From: Leptospira biflexa | GTDB taxonomy: Bacteria; Spirochaetota; Leptospiria; Turneriellales; DYLW01 | DNA: 60,358 nt | Direction: 5' to 3' | Assembly (NCBI GenBank): GCA_020720785.1 | Contig: DYOA01000014.1 | Span: 1-60,358, forward strand | Part shown: positions 43,947 to 53,529 of the stretch, piece by piece | How the letters are laid out: every line of letters begins with the position of its first letter | Position numbering within the stretch: position 1 is the first letter of the stretch | Notes under the pieces: model-generated | What the model was told of the DNA's origin: nothing | Seen by the model: only the letters and a program-made list of their open reading frames with translations | Databases searched by the model: none | Made by a program: the position numbers and the translations under genes

Positions 43947-45671
43947 ATGGATAAGCATTTTCTGGATGATGTTGGAAATTTCATGGATGACCTTGAATCC
44001 AGAGACCAGTTTATCATTGATAACATGAATGGAAATGCCACCCTTACTGTTTTTCCGGATATTCACGGCAAAGGAGGTCCGGATCATGAAATGTTTCTTA
44101 AAATTTCGGAAAGAATCCGTATTCTGGGAATCAAAGATCTCCAGGAGGATAATCTCTGGAAAATCATTTTTGAAAAAAAAGGCTCTCCCATCATCATAGG
44201 AAAATGGGTGGAAGGAAAAAAGGAAAACTCTGTCATCCATATTACTGTTTCTGAAGATAAGATGAAAGCGTATATGACGATCTCCCCGCCTCATTCCGGT
44301 GGTTTATCTCCATCAGAATCTGATATCCATGATGCCCTTAACCAGAATGGGGTTTTTTTTGGGATTGATCATAACCAGATCCAAACCTGGTTAAAAAACC
44401 CTGAATATAATACCAATCTGGTTGTTGCCCAGGGGAAACATCCCAGGCCGGGAAGCAATGGGGAAATACGTATTTTATTCAATTCGGATACCCAGAAACA
44501 AAGGATCGATGAAAAAAAAAGCGTGGATCATCGGGAAATTGGCATCATTCGCAGTGTTAAAACCGGATACCGTTTGGCCGTCCGGATAGAAGCGGAACCG
44601 GGACAGGTGGGACAGAAGATAAACGGAGAAATAATTCCGGCAGAATCCGGAAAAAATGCGGAATTCAAAATCGGTCCCAATGTGATTATAAAAGGCAATG
44701 ATGCTGTGGCGACCATCACCGGACGACCGGTTTTGGAAAAAAATGGAATCATAAGGGTGGATGAAATGATCACCCTGGATAAAGTGGATTATTCCACCGG
44801 AAACATTGATTTCCCCGGTTCCATCATTGTGGAAGACAGAATGGCCGATGGATTCCGCTTAACGACCAAAGGCTCCATCATCATAAAAAAAAGTGTGGGA
44901 AAGGTTTTTCTCAAGGCAGACGGAGAAATTATCATTGAAGGTGGATTTCTGGGAAAAGATGAAGGAAGGATTGAATCAGAAAAAGATGTTTCCGTGAGAT
45001 TTGTGGAAAGGGGACGCATCCTGGCCAGAGGTTCCATTTATGTCCGGGATGCCGCCATGCACTCAGATTTGATTGCCGGAGATTCCATTTTTCTGGGACC
45101 CGGCAGAGGAGATTTGATTGGAGGAGAAACCATTGCCGGTAATAATATCCATGTGAATAAACTGGGAGCCGTTGTGGAAACCCGAACCCAGGCCATTGTG
45201 GGTATACAGTATGATGTCATACAAATGGTAAACAGCCTCAAGAATGATATGTCTGAACAGGAAGAAATACTGAAAAAAATAGAAAACACAGAAAAACAAC
45301 TGGATGAAAAAAAGCGAAAATCCAAGGAGCCTTTCAACGATGAAGAGATGAACCTGATTGAAAAATTAAAATCTGTAAAAAATAAATACCTGACACTGTT
45401 AAGCTCTCTGAAAAAGCAATATGAAAAAACCCTGGAAAGTTTCCGTACCCATCCCGGTGCTTACATGTTTATTCAGAAAGAAATGCATCATGGAGTGGAA
45501 ATTAATTTTGGCCAGAACAGAGTATATAAATCTCCCTTAAAACCGGTGAGTGGGAAAATCTATATTTATCTGGACGATGATAATAATATTATCTCTGCTT
45601 CTCATGAACCCAGAATCAAAGAAACAGAGGAACCGGAGAAAGAAAAATCCAATGCGCCTGAAAAAAAATAA
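43947..45671 (+). CDS. FapA/DUF342 family protein
   Basis: The middle section (residues about 195-420) is the beta-helical FapA core: GYRLAVRIEAEPGQVGQKI-like, ADGFRLTTKGSIIIKKSVG, IIIEGGFLGKDEGRI and LGAVVETRTQAIVG. It is followed by a coiled coil (about 425-510) and a short C-terminal domain with ending rich in Glu/Lys. In Vibrio a FapA-like protein helps regulate the polar cell surface (glucose-dependent transport), but the family is otherwise poorly understood and common in spirochaetes. An SD-like AAAAGGA precedes the ATG. It overlaps the next gene by 20 bases. Confidence 0.85.
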   Translation: MDKHFLDDVGNFMDDLESRDQFIIDNMNGNATLTVFPDIHGKGGPDHEMFLKISERIRILGIKDLQEDNLWKIIFEKKGSPIIIGKWVEGKKENSVIHITVSEDKMKAYMTISPPHSGGLSPSESDIHDALNQNGVFFGIDHNQIQTWLKNPEYNTNLVVAQGKHPRPGSNGEIRILFNSDTQKQRIDEKKSVDHREIGIIRSVKTGYRLAVRIEAEPGQVGQKINGEIIPAESGKNAEFKIGPNVIIKGNDAVATITGRPVLEKNGIIRVDEMITLDKVDYSTGNIDFPGSIIVEDRMADGFRLTTKGSIIIKKSVGKVFLKADGEIIIEGGFLGKDEGRIESEKDVSVRFVERGRILARGSIYVRDAAMHSDLIAGDSIFLGPGRGDLIGGETIAGNNIHVNKLGAVVETRTQAIVGIQYDVIQMVNSLKNDMSEQEEILKKIENTEKQLDEKKRKSKEPFNDEEMNLIEKLKSVKNKYLTLLSSLKKQYEKTLESFRTHPGAYMFIQKEMHHGVEINFGQNRVYKSPLKPVSGKIYIYLDDDNNIISASHEPRIKETEEPEKEKSNAPEKK

Positions 45672-46485
45672 AGTTTTTGATGCTGTTTTCATTTCAGATA
45701 TACATTATCTAATTGACAGGAAGATAAAAAGCCATGCCCATAAGGATCTGTTCAATGCCATAAAAATGCTACACGCAAAAGGAATACGTGTCAGGAAAAT
45801 ATTTCTGGTTGGAGATATCATTGAAAACTGGTATTTTAGTGCCAGCGTTAAATTAAACAAAAGAAAAAAACGTCTTTCCGATTTTTTTAAAAAAATAGAG
45901 AGGATACTGGCACCCGGTGGTGAACGGTTCTTTATTGTTGGAAACCATGACACGGTTAACTATGACCAGAGCCTTCCTCCCATCATAGATGAATATCTGA
46001 AGGAAAACGGCTGGAATATCACGGATAAGTATGAAGATGATTCCCGCATTGTTGTTCACGGACACCAGGGGCAGTATGGAAAGCTGGTCTGGTTTACTTC
46101 CATTTTTATGGTACGAATTCTGTACCGGTTATCTGTGATCAATCCCCGTATCTGGCATTTTCTGGAGGGAGCGTATAAAAAACGCCTGAACTATGACTGG
46201 CATAAAACCATGGAGGAGAGTATCCGTTATTATGAAAGACTCAGCCAGAAAGTGAACCAGGGGAACCGGATTATGATCACCGGCCATACCCATCAGTTCA
46301 TATTTCTGGAAGACTACCGGATTATCAATACCGGAGACTGGGTGGAATCCCGTACCCTGGTATTCCAGAAAGGAAAAAAATACGGCGGGTTTTCCTTTGA
46401 TAAAAACAGAAAACCCGTATTCAAACAGGAATTTACTTTTAAAGATAAAACATGGAAATCCGATGTCAGGATATCCGGTTTTTAA
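45652..46485 (+). CDS. LpxH-like metallophosphoesterase
   Basis: This is a calcineurin-like phosphoesterase: [10 protein letters not shown] (metal ligands), [31 protein letters not shown] and TGHTHQF, the complete motif set. The GDIIE(N)W block resembles UDP-2,3-diacylglucosamine pyrophosphatases of lipid A synthesis (LpxH/YbbF), so that is the best guess. The ATG lies 20 bases inside the FapA gene, so both are coupled. About 277 residues. Its end overlaps acs by 20 bases. Confidence 0.85.
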   Translation: MRLKKNKVFDAVFISDIHYLIDRKIKSHAHKDLFNAIKMLHAKGIRVRKIFLVGDIIENWYFSASVKLNKRKKRLSDFFKKIERILAPGGERFFIVGNHDTVNYDQSLPPIIDEYLKENGWNITDKYEDDSRIVVHGHQGQYGKLVWFTSIFMVRILYRLSVINPRIWHFLEGAYKKRLNYDWHKTMEESIRYYERLSQKVNQGNRIMITGHTHQFIFLEDYRIINTGDWVESRTLVFQKGKKYGGFSFDKNRKPVFKQEFTFKDKTWKSDVRISGF

Positions 46486-48421
46486 TTAAATCATCCACCA
46501 CTTTGGGATCAGCCAGAGTGGTGACATCCCCAATAGAATCAATCTCATTAGCGGCAATTTTACGCAGAATTCTACGCATAATCTTACCACTTCTGGTTTT
46601 GGGCAGTGCGGGAGCCCACTGGATGATGTCCGGACGGGCTATTTTTGCAATTTCCTTTGCAACCAGCTCCACCAGTTCTTCCCGGAGTGCCTCATTGGGT
46701 TCCGCATCCGTAGTTAAGGTCACATAGGCATAAATACCCTGCCCCTTGATATCATGCGGATATCCCACGACCGCTGCCTCCGCCACTTTGGGATGGACCA
46801 CCAGAGCACTTTCAATTTCCGCAGTTCCCAGACGATGTCCGGATACATTCAGCACATCATCCACGCGACCGGTGATCCAGAAATACCCATCCTCATCTCT
46901 CCGGGCTCCATCCCCGGTAAAGTAATAGCCTTTGTATGTGGAAAAATAGGTGGCAAAAAACCGCTCATCATCCCCATACACCGTTCTGGCCATGGAAGGC
47001 CAAGGGGATTCAATGCAGAGATTGCCGCTGGTCGCTCCTTCCAGTTTTTTTCCATCCTGATCCACAATAATGGGCTTTACCCCAAAAAAGGGCAATGTGG
47101 CCGATCCGGGTTTGAGAGGGGTGGCCCCGGGCAATGGTGTGATCATAATACCACCGGTTTCGGTCTGCCACCAGGTATCCACAATGGGGCATTTTTCCCG
47201 GCCCACCACCCGGTAGTACCAGTTCCAGGCTTCCGGATTGATGGGCTCACCCACGGTACCCAGAAGACGCAGGGATTTCAGTTTATATTTTTTCACCGGA
47301 TCATCCCCAAAGCGCATTAAAGCCCGGATTGCTGTTGGAGAGGTATAGAGAATATTCACCGCATATTTATCGATGATTGTCCAGTACCGCTCCTCGTTTG
47401 GCCAAGTGGGAATCCCCTCAAACAGAACCGTGGTGGCTCCGTTGAAAAGAGGACCATAAACAATATAACTGTGGCCAGTAACCCATCCGATGTCCGCCGC
47501 ACAAAAATATGTATCCTTCTCTTTAATGTCAAAAACATACTTGTGCGTCATGGCGGTATATACCCCATAACCGCCGGTGGTGTGGAGCACCCCTTTGGGT
47601 TTGCCGGTGGATCCGGACGTATAAAGGATGAACAATGGATCCTCTGCGTCCATCTCTTCCGGTGGGCATTCATCATCAATCTGCTCGGAACGGATTTCCT
47701 GGTCATACCATAAATCCCTTCCTTCCATCCAGTTGATCATATTATGGCCTGTGCGTTTTACCACTAGCACTTTCCTGACCAATTTGCAGTCTTTCAGGGC
47801 TTCATCCACATTCTGTTTGATGGGAACCACTTTCCCGCCCCGGTATCCCCCGTCTGCGGTAATGACAAAATCAGACTGGGCGTCCTTGATTCTGTCTTTT
47901 ATCGCGTCCGGGCTGAATCCTCCAAATATCACAGAGTGGATGGCCCCAATCCGGGCACAGGCGAGCACCGCAATGGCCAGTTCCGGAATCATGGGCATAT
48001 AGATGGTGATACGATCCCCTTTCTTCACTCCGTATCTTTTCAGAACATTCGCTGTTCGGGAAACCAGACGATGCAACTGCTGGTATGTGATGGTTCTTCG
48101 TTCATCGGGAAAATCCCCCACCCAGATGATGGCGGCCTTATTTTTCCTATAGCTGTCCAGGTGAACGTCCAGAGCATTATAAGACAGATTCAGCTTTCCA
48201 CCCTTGAACCAGGTCACCTTTCCGTTAGTAAAATCATGCTCCAGGACGGTATCCCATTTCCGGAACCAGGTCAGATATTTTTCGGCCTGTTCTCCCCAGA
48301 ATGCCTCCGGGTTTTCCACGGAATATTTGTACATCCGCGAATATTCCTCCATTTTTGCGATGTGAGCAGTCTCCTGAAAAAGCGGATATGCCTCATCCGG
48401 CTTGTATATTTTTTCTGCCAT
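46466..48421 (-). CDS. acs: Acetyl-CoA synthetase
   Basis: This is an AMP-forming acetate activating enzyme. The nucleotide loop [46 protein letters not shown] and the C-terminal [17 protein letters not shown] with the acetylation-sensitive Lys are intact. 651 residues, the normal length. In the upstream gap a TTGACA (on the minus strand) and TATACT are present but 14 bases apart, too close for a standard promoter. Confidence 0.96.
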   Translation of the reverse strand: MAEKIYKPDEAYPLFQETAHIAKMEEYSRMYKYSVENPEAFWGEQAEKYLTWFRKWDTVLEHDFTNGKVTWFKGGKLNLSYNALDVHLDSYRKNKAAIIWVGDFPDERRTITYQQLHRLVSRTANVLKRYGVKKGDRITIYMPMIPELAIAVLACARIGAIHSVIFGGFSPDAIKDRIKDAQSDFVITADGGYRGGKVVPIKQNVDEALKDCKLVRKVLVVKRTGHNMINWMEGRDLWYDQEIRSEQIDDECPPEEMDAEDPLFILYTSGSTGKPKGVLHTTGGYGVYTAMTHKYVFDIKEKDTYFCAADIGWVTGHSYIVYGPLFNGATTVLFEGIPTWPNEERYWTIIDKYAVNILYTSPTAIRALMRFGDDPVKKYKLKSLRLLGTVGEPINPEAWNWYYRVVGREKCPIVDTWWQTETGGIMITPLPGATPLKPGSATLPFFGVKPIIVDQDGKKLEGATSGNLCIESPWPSMARTVYGDDERFFATYFSTYKGYYFTGDGARRDEDGYFWITGRVDDVLNVSGHRLGTAEIESALVVHPKVAEAAVVGYPHDIKGQGIYAYVTLTTDAEPNEALREELVELVAKEIAKIARPDIIQWAPALPKTRSGKIMRRILRKIAANEIDSIGDVTTLADPKVVDDLIKNRIS

Positions 48422-48508
48422 TTTTCATCCGGTTTTTAAAGCGTTTTTTTTTAAGAGTATATTATGGCAGTTAAATGTCAAGAAAAGAAAATTGATTGAG
48501 GAAAAAGT

Positions 48509-49336
48509 TTATGAGAATCGGAACGATTTTTTTTCACTGGACAAAAGCAGTTTCAAACCATTCGGAAGTGGGTTTTTCTTCAGATATCTGTCCAGATACA
48601 GACGGATATAGTCATCGGTATAGTAAAAATGATAGGATGTGAGAAAAAGGTATTTTGCTTTCATAGCAATCCCATTCTGGATGGCTTTCTCCATGGAGCT
48701 GTGCCCATGGTTCTGGTTAGCAAGGTAATCACTCTCCGAATATTTTGCATCATGGATCAGAATATCCACACCCGTCAGGAACTCCACCAGATGATCGTTG
48801 ATCATATCCCCCGTATTTTCATGGTGGTAAATAATTCCGGTTTTCTTCCCACCTCCGGTTATTTTATACGCATAGGAACGGTAAGGATGGTGGACCACCT
48901 TGGGTTCAATCTCAAACTCCCCCACCTGGATTGTTTCTTCAATAAAATGAAAATGAATGTTGGCATTCAGATAAGATAAGTCCCTCAGGGGTGAATAGCT
49001 GCCGTCAAAGAGCCGGGTAAAATTTTCTTTCATCAAACTCACCGGACGAGGGCTGTAAAGATGGATATCGGTTCCGGGAATATGTATGGGAATGAAAAAA
49101 GGAAACCCCTGGATTAAATCCCAGGAAAAATTACTGAAAAAAAGATGGAATTCCTTGTCTTCTTTTAGATTAATCCCACGGATGGCATATTCAATAATTC
49201 CGGTTCCGGCGTTAAAAATCATTGGCGGAGATTTCTCTTTCTGCATCACCAGACAGGGAGTATTCCCTCCCAGCTCCAAGGTATTGCGTCCGGGAGATGC
49301 AACCGAGCTACGCGTACCCCAGAATTTCAGATTCAC
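48509..49336 (-). CDS. Metallo-beta-lactamase fold protein lacking metal ligands
   Basis: The product aligns along its length with the preceding gene's protein: GTRSSVASPGRNTLELGGNT at the start, NAGTGIIEYA, IQGFPFF, HDAKYSESDYLANQNHGHS. But the zinc motif THTHWDH of the partner reads SNFSWDL here, losing three of four ligands, and the later AHHDP site is TSYHFY. It is most likely a catalytically inactive paralogue, perhaps a structural or regulatory partner. It starts in an ATGA overlap with the active gene. 275 residues. Confidence 0.75.
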   Translation of the reverse strand: MNLKFWGTRSSVASPGRNTLELGGNTPCLVMQKEKSPPMIFNAGTGIIEYAIRGINLKEDKEFHLFFSNFSWDLIQGFPFFIPIHIPGTDIHLYSPRPVSLMKENFTRLFDGSYSPLRDLSYLNANIHFHFIEETIQVGEFEIEPKVVHHPYRSYAYKITGGGKKTGIIYHHENTGDMINDHLVEFLTGVDILIHDAKYSESDYLANQNHGHSSMEKAIQNGIAMKAKYLFLTSYHFYYTDDYIRLYLDRYLKKNPLPNGLKLLLSSEKKSFRFS

Positions 49337-50229
49337 AGCCGGAACTCCCCTCTTTCTTTTGCAATCAGAACTTCAATATTGTTCTCTTTTCCCAACTTTC
49401 TGGCTTTTCTGAATATTTCATGCATCTGGCCATCAGTGTGATTGGGGTCATGGTGAGCCAGTACAAGAGCCGGGGGATTATCCAGATTAGAAAAAAGACG
49501 AATGGCCTGATCCGGAGTGGAATGTCCCCAATGCCCTTTTCCCCGAATTTCTTCTTCCGTAAAATTTGTGTCCATGATTACCATATCAGCACCTCGGATA
49601 AACCGGAGTAAACCATTGATATAATCTTTTTCAAATTCTCCGGGATTGCCCGTGGCCGCATCTGCCATTCCCACTCCCAGATAATTATCTTCAATGGGGG
49701 CCAGATCTGTCAGCACCACAAAAGAAACCCCATCCTCGCTAAACCGGTATCCCAGATCCCTTCCCGGGTGATTCAGTTGATAGCTGGATACCACCATCGT
49801 CCCTAACTCAATTCCCTGCCCGGAGGAAAGCATGGAAAACTCAATATTGGCCTCCAGATTCTGAAAAAGGATGGGAAAATTCTGGTGTCCATCCAACTGC
49901 CGGGCAATCGCGTTATTCAATTCCATGGTCTCCGTGTCTGCACCGTATATTTTAATATTAAAATTCTTCCCATAAAAAGGCTGAAAGAATGGAAGTCCCA
50001 TCACATGATCCCAATGGGTGTGCGTAATAAAAAGCGATATCTCCTGCGACAATTTGGGATTACCTTTGGTCAAATCAATCCCCAGGTTGACAATTCCGGT
50101 TCCCCCATCTATGATGATTTTCTTCCCCTTGCTTTCCAGAAGATAGGACGTGGTGTTTCCTCCATAAAAAACAACTTCTTTTCTGGAAACAGGATAGGAA
50201 CCCCGGCACCCATAAATTTTCAACCTCAT
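49333..50229 (-). CDS. Metallo-beta-lactamase fold hydrolase
   Basis: This is an intact MBL-fold metallohydrolase (RNase Z/arylsulfatase-like class). The zinc motif THTHWDHVMGLPFF, the His in NHPGRDLGYRF, LTD and AHHDPNHTD are present; IIIDGGTGIVNLG is the typical N-terminal loop. The substrate is unknown; some relatives act on nucleic acids or cyclic nucleotides. 298 residues. It precedes and overlaps the ligand-less paralogue. Confidence 0.86.
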   Translation of the reverse strand: MRLKIYGCRGSYPVSRKEVVFYGGNTTSYLLESKGKKIIIDGGTGIVNLGIDLTKGNPKLSQEISLFITHTHWDHVMGLPFFQPFYGKNFNIKIYGADTETMELNNAIARQLDGHQNFPILFQNLEANIEFSMLSSGQGIELGTMVVSSYQLNHPGRDLGYRFSEDGVSFVVLTDLAPIEDNYLGVGMADAATGNPGEFEKDYINGLLRFIRGADMVIMDTNFTEEEIRGKGHWGHSTPDQAIRLFSNLDNPPALVLAHHDPNHTDGQMHEIFRKARKLGKENNIEVLIAKERGEFRL

Positions 50230-50355
50230 TGCAAAGGTATGGTTGAAAATTGGCCGGGAAATACAAGAAGTTTTTTATGGAAACGGTTTTGTTTCAAACC
50301 GATGGATTATTTCCTATCTGCATTTACATCTGGCATGAAGGTGGAAGCAATTCTG

Positions 50356-51231
50356 TTACAGGATGCTTCTGAATAAATCCACCAATTCTTCCAGAATGAC
50401 CCGCTTATCCTTGCCGGAAGATGCCAGGAAGATCAATGCATTCTGAAAAAAATCCATTTTAGAAACATCTCTGTGTAACAGGAAAATTCTATCCGTTTTT
50501 GCCCTCTGGTAAAATGCATCGAGGGAAATTCCTGGATACGCCAAAATCCGCTTTATATACTTTTCCCGGACAAGATCCAAACCCAGATCACCTTCAAAGA
50601 AGTACCATACCGCGTTGATTTTTTTCCCTTCCCGCAAACGTTCCCGGGAAACCGCCAGAAACGCGGCAAGGACCAGATCGGAATGGGGGGTGGAAGGAAG
50701 ATAATCCACAAAAAGAAAATACTCCGGGGTGGAGGACGGGATCACCTTTAAATTTTTTATCATCCAGCCCGACGAAGAGGTATCTGCCGTAATGCCATCG
50801 CCTTTGAGAGCGGGATCCGCTCCCAGAATGGGACGTCCGGTTTGGGAGCTCCTCTCCAGATAATCAGACAAGTCATCCCGGAAAGGATCATTCATGGTTT
50901 TCAATGCCGATGAGTGGTAGTGAATGCGGTGCCGGAGTGCCCCCGCAGCCTCATACATGTGTACCATATAATAAAAACGCCGGGTACTTTCCCAGCAGGC
51001 GGTGTGTATGGAATGAAATTCAGGTTTGCCAAACTGGTGCAGGATTTCCTGAACATCGTCCCGGACACCAGACGGGGAAGAAGGATGGGGAATACCCTTT
51101 TCAGGCGAACAGGAAAGAAATATCAGAAAGAAAGCGGAAAACGCAATATTTTTTAATTTCAGCGAAAACAGCCTATCGAATTCTGTCGTGGTTGATTTTA
51201 TTAAATATGTAAAGGAAGATATATCCTCCAA
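50356..51231 (-). CDS. Predicted lipoprotein of unknown function
   Basis: An internal signal sequence (NIAFSAFFLIFLSC, residues about 28-41) has a lipobox at LSC, so the real start may be downstream of the ATG at 51231 and use a non-ATG codon; the ATG used here overlaps the preceding gene by 59 bases. The mature part (about 250 residues) has no recognised domain. It contains ACWESTRRFYYMVHMY and a motif LPSTPHSDLVLAAF. Secreted, outer-face location inferred from the lipobox. Confidence 0.6.
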   Translation of the reverse strand: MEDISSFTYLIKSTTTEFDRLFSLKLKNIAFSAFFLIFLSCSPEKGIPHPSSPSGVRDDVQEILHQFGKPEFHSIHTACWESTRRFYYMVHMYEAAGALRHRIHYHSSALKTMNDPFRDDLSDYLERSSQTGRPILGADPALKGDGITADTSSSGWMIKNLKVIPSSTPEYFLFVDYLPSTPHSDLVLAAFLAVSRERLREGKKINAVWYFFEGDLGLDLVREKYIKRILAYPGISLDAFYQRAKTDRIFLLHRDVSKMDFFQNALIFLASSGKDKRVILEELVDLFRSIL

Positions 51232-51463
51232 TAAGGCCGGAGAGAATATTCACATTGGAGATATACGCCCCATTCTGCAGGAACCGGATTACCGGATCAA
51301 TGATGTATATTAAAAAGAAACTGCCCAGAATGGCTCCCAGAGAGGCAATGATAATCCCGCCTATGTACCCCCCAAGCAAATCTCTTTTTCTCCAGTAATA
51401 GAAAAATGCACTTAATACCCCGCCAATGACCATATACATTATTATATCGATAATAACATCCAT
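51173..51463 (-). CDS. Small membrane protein, unknown function
   Basis: A 96-residue protein with three predicted membrane helices: residues about 5-23, 31-57 and 68-87. The second has the glycine-rich GGYIGGIIIASLGAILGSF. Similar small glycine-zipper proteins occur in spirochaetes and other bacteria under the Transgly-assoc. label, but I cannot confirm that family here. The end overlaps the lipoprotein gene by 59 bases. Confidence 0.65.
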   Translation of the reverse strand: MDVIIDIIMYMVIGGVLSAFFYYWRKRDLLGGYIGGIIIASLGAILGSFFLIYIIDPVIRFLQNGAYISNVNILSGLIGGYIFLYIFNKINHDRIR

Positions 51464-51591
51464 AGGCTATTTTCGGAAAGGCGTTCTGTTTTTGCAATTG
51501 TTTTTTTATCCAGAAGGATGCAACCGGCCATTTTTCTAATTCCTTCCCGCCCTGAATTTCCACATCCCTTTTGTATATTGGATTCATAGGT

Positions 51592-52437
51592 CTATAGCAT
51601 GTCTCTAGTTATCTTTGAATTTTTTTTGATGTATTGATTACTACCAATTCTCAAATAATTACCAATAGTTACGTTGTCTTCTATTACTGTATTTGACCCA
51701 ACAATACAATTTTTTCCAATAATGACTCGTTTCCCAATCATTACATTATTATCCACATTCGTTCCGGCATAAATGATACTATTATCTCCAATTTCAACAT
51801 CATTATTCAGAATCACATGGGAATCGATCCGGCAATGAGACCCCACTTTTGTTCCGCTTAAAATTTTACAGAAAGCACCAACTATACATTTTTCGCCAAT
51901 ATTTATTTCCTTGAGTATTAAACGGTTAGCTCTTATAATATGAGGGGCAATTAATGTGTTAATACCGATAAATGTATACTTGCCTATTTTGATCTTATCC
52001 GGATCCAGTAATTTCACATCATTGCCGAGAATGAAATAATTACTGTTTTTTAAACCCATTATGGAATAAATAATATTCCTGATTGGCTTTGTCCTTATCA
52101 ACAGATTATTCAGGAAATGTGATGTTGTTAATATTTCATAAGTAAAATCTCGGATTATCCAGAGATAATAGGAGCCGGAAAAGATCCGATGATTCCCGTT
52201 TTTAACCCTCGGTAATAACCTTAGAATGATACTGACAAGAAGCAGTAAAATTACCGGAGCAAATACCAAACTAATGGCTATGAAGAAAAATTTGCTGACA
52301 TTATTATCAAATTTATTGATGTAAATAATCCCCCAAATAAATGGAGTTATGGATATTATATGGAGAAACGGTTTATTAACAACAAGGGTGATTATTGAGA
52401 TTATTTCCATTAAAAGAACTTTTTTAAACCTTTTCAT
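51592..52437 (-). CDS. Membrane-anchored hexapeptide acyltransferase
   Basis: The N-terminal third has two or three membrane helices (residues about 8-40 and 48-70). The C-terminal half is a left-handed beta-helix of hexapeptide repeats (IGKYTFIGINTLIAPH, IGEKCIVGAFCKILSG, VIEDNVTIGNYLRIG). Such proteins transfer acetyl or acyl groups to sugars or related acceptors. It is the last of four overlapping genes in AT-rich DNA, and the start overlaps the NUDIX stop by four bases (ATGA). Acceptor unknown. Confidence 0.78.
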   Translation of the reverse strand: MKRFKKVLLMEIISIITLVVNKPFLHIISITPFIWGIIYINKFDNNVSKFFFIAISLVFAPVILLLLVSIILRLLPRVKNGNHRIFSGSYYLWIIRDFTYEILTTSHFLNNLLIRTKPIRNIIYSIMGLKNSNYFILGNDVKLLDPDKIKIGKYTFIGINTLIAPHIIRANRLILKEINIGEKCIVGAFCKILSGTKVGSHCRIDSHVILNNDVEIGDNSIIYAGTNVDNNVMIGKRVIIGKNCIVGSNTVIEDNVTIGNYLRIGSNQYIKKNSKITRDML

Positions 52438-52868
52438 AATAGTTTCATCATAATAAGTTTAACGTTCTCAAAGATAATAATACTGTTTATATCACTTTTT
52501 TTTATCCAACGGATAATCTCATTACTTTTTATACTCGATTTATCTTTAATCTTTGCCAAAAAAATAAAATCTAAATGATAATGATAATTATCAATCTCAT
52601 TAATTGGCTCCAAAAGAATACAATAAGGCCGGTTTTCTTCCTCAACTCCATTGGATGTTATATCTTTGACTTTATTCTCGACTAATTCAATATCTCCATG
52701 AATCTCTTCCTTGCATTCCCTGATAATTGCCATTTCTAATGTTTCCCCTTCCTCAACATGCCCACCGGGAAACAACCAACTTCCTAATTTCGCATGCCAT
52801 ATCATTAGTATTGCATCGTTCTCTTTTATAATCGCTGATACAACTATATCCAGTTTTTTAGAGTTCAT
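52434..52868 (-). CDS. NUDIX hydrolase
   Basis: The NUDIX box is clear: GGHVEEGETLEMAIIRECKEE (shown to 20 here as GGHVEEGETLEMAIIRECKE) at residues about 35-55, with the REcKEE core glutamates. The family hydrolyses nucleoside diphosphates linked to another group (ADP-ribose, nucleotide sugars, oxidised dNTPs). 144 residues. The substrate is unknown, but the neighbouring HD phosphohydrolase also suggests nucleotide substrates. It overlaps the HD gene by 11 bases. Confidence 0.87.
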   Translation of the reverse strand: MNSKKLDIVVSAIIKENDAILMIWHAKLGSWLFPGGHVEEGETLEMAIIRECKEEIHGDIELVENKVKDITSNGVEEENRPYCILLEPINEIDNYHYHLDFIFLAKIKDKSSIKSNEIIRWIKKSDINSIIIFENVKLIMMKLL

Positions 52869-53529
52869 TATTAATTTCCTTTAAAAATATTTCTAAATAT
52901 TTTTTCATAAAATCCATACGTCCTTTTGCTATTTTCTTTGCTGTCATCGTATAAAACTCTCCTTCCATTTTAAGTAGCTTTTCATAAAAATGATGAATAA
53001 CTGAAATACTATTTGTCTCTGGATTAAACTTATTTGTATCCAATAACGCAGACGGAACATATATAGGTTCATTAATCCACTGGCCAAAGGAAAAAGCTCT
53101 TGAGATTCCAATGGCTCCAATAGCATCCAAATTGTCCGCATCGGATATAATTTTTCCATATATGTCGATATCCTCGTTTCGATTGTTTAAAAAAGAAAAT
53201 TTATCCGTATTCAAGATAATTTTTTTTACAGTTTCACTATGCTCTGAAAATGACGGAAATAATCGAAAAAAATCTTCTATCATATATATTGAATCTTCCA
53301 CTGAATTAAATTTCCTTTGCGATTGAAAATCATAAAGGCGATGAAAGTCATGGAGGTAGGATCCAATTATCACCACTTTTTGGTTTTTATTTCCATTTTC
53401 AACCCTATTTATTAGTAATGAATTTTTGCATACCCTATCCAAGTGGTAAATATCGTGGGATATATCAATGCTCTTATCATGCAAATAATTTTTCACACAG
53501 GATCGAATAGTATTTGTAAAAATATCCAT
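52858..53529 (-). CDS. HD-domain phosphohydrolase (YedJ-like)
   Basis: The metal-binding pattern is present: His25 in ISHDIYHL, HD at residues 60-61 (GSYLHDFHR) and Asp130/132 in SDADNLDAIGAIG. The DADNLDAIG-(I/V)GISRAF-FG stretch is the YedJ hallmark. HD proteins hydrolyse phosphate esters of nucleotides. 223 residues, standard. The start overlaps the stop of the SAHH-like gene by one base, so the two are translationally coupled. Confidence 0.84.
   Translation of the reverse strand: MDIFTNTIRSCVKNYLHDKSIDISHDIYHLDRVCKNSLLINRVENGNKNQKVVIIGSYLHDFHRLYDFQSQRKFNSVEDSIYMIEDFFRLFPSFSEHSETVKKIILNTDKFSFLNNRNEDIDIYGKIISDADNLDAIGAIGISRAFSFGQWINEPIYVPSALLDTNKFNPETNSISVIHHFYEKLLKMEGEFYTMTAKKIAKGRMDFMKKYLEIFLKEINNEL

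Noticed and set aside
48422..48508. TTGACA and TATACT upstream of acs
   Set aside because: The spacing is 14 bases, too short for a normal sigma-70 promoter; kept only as a note in the acs entry.
51297..51587. 96-codon frame upstream of the small membrane protein
   Set aside because: It is a shifted-frame shadow with atypical composition (many Trp, His and Cys), while the other frame gives a clean three-helix protein.
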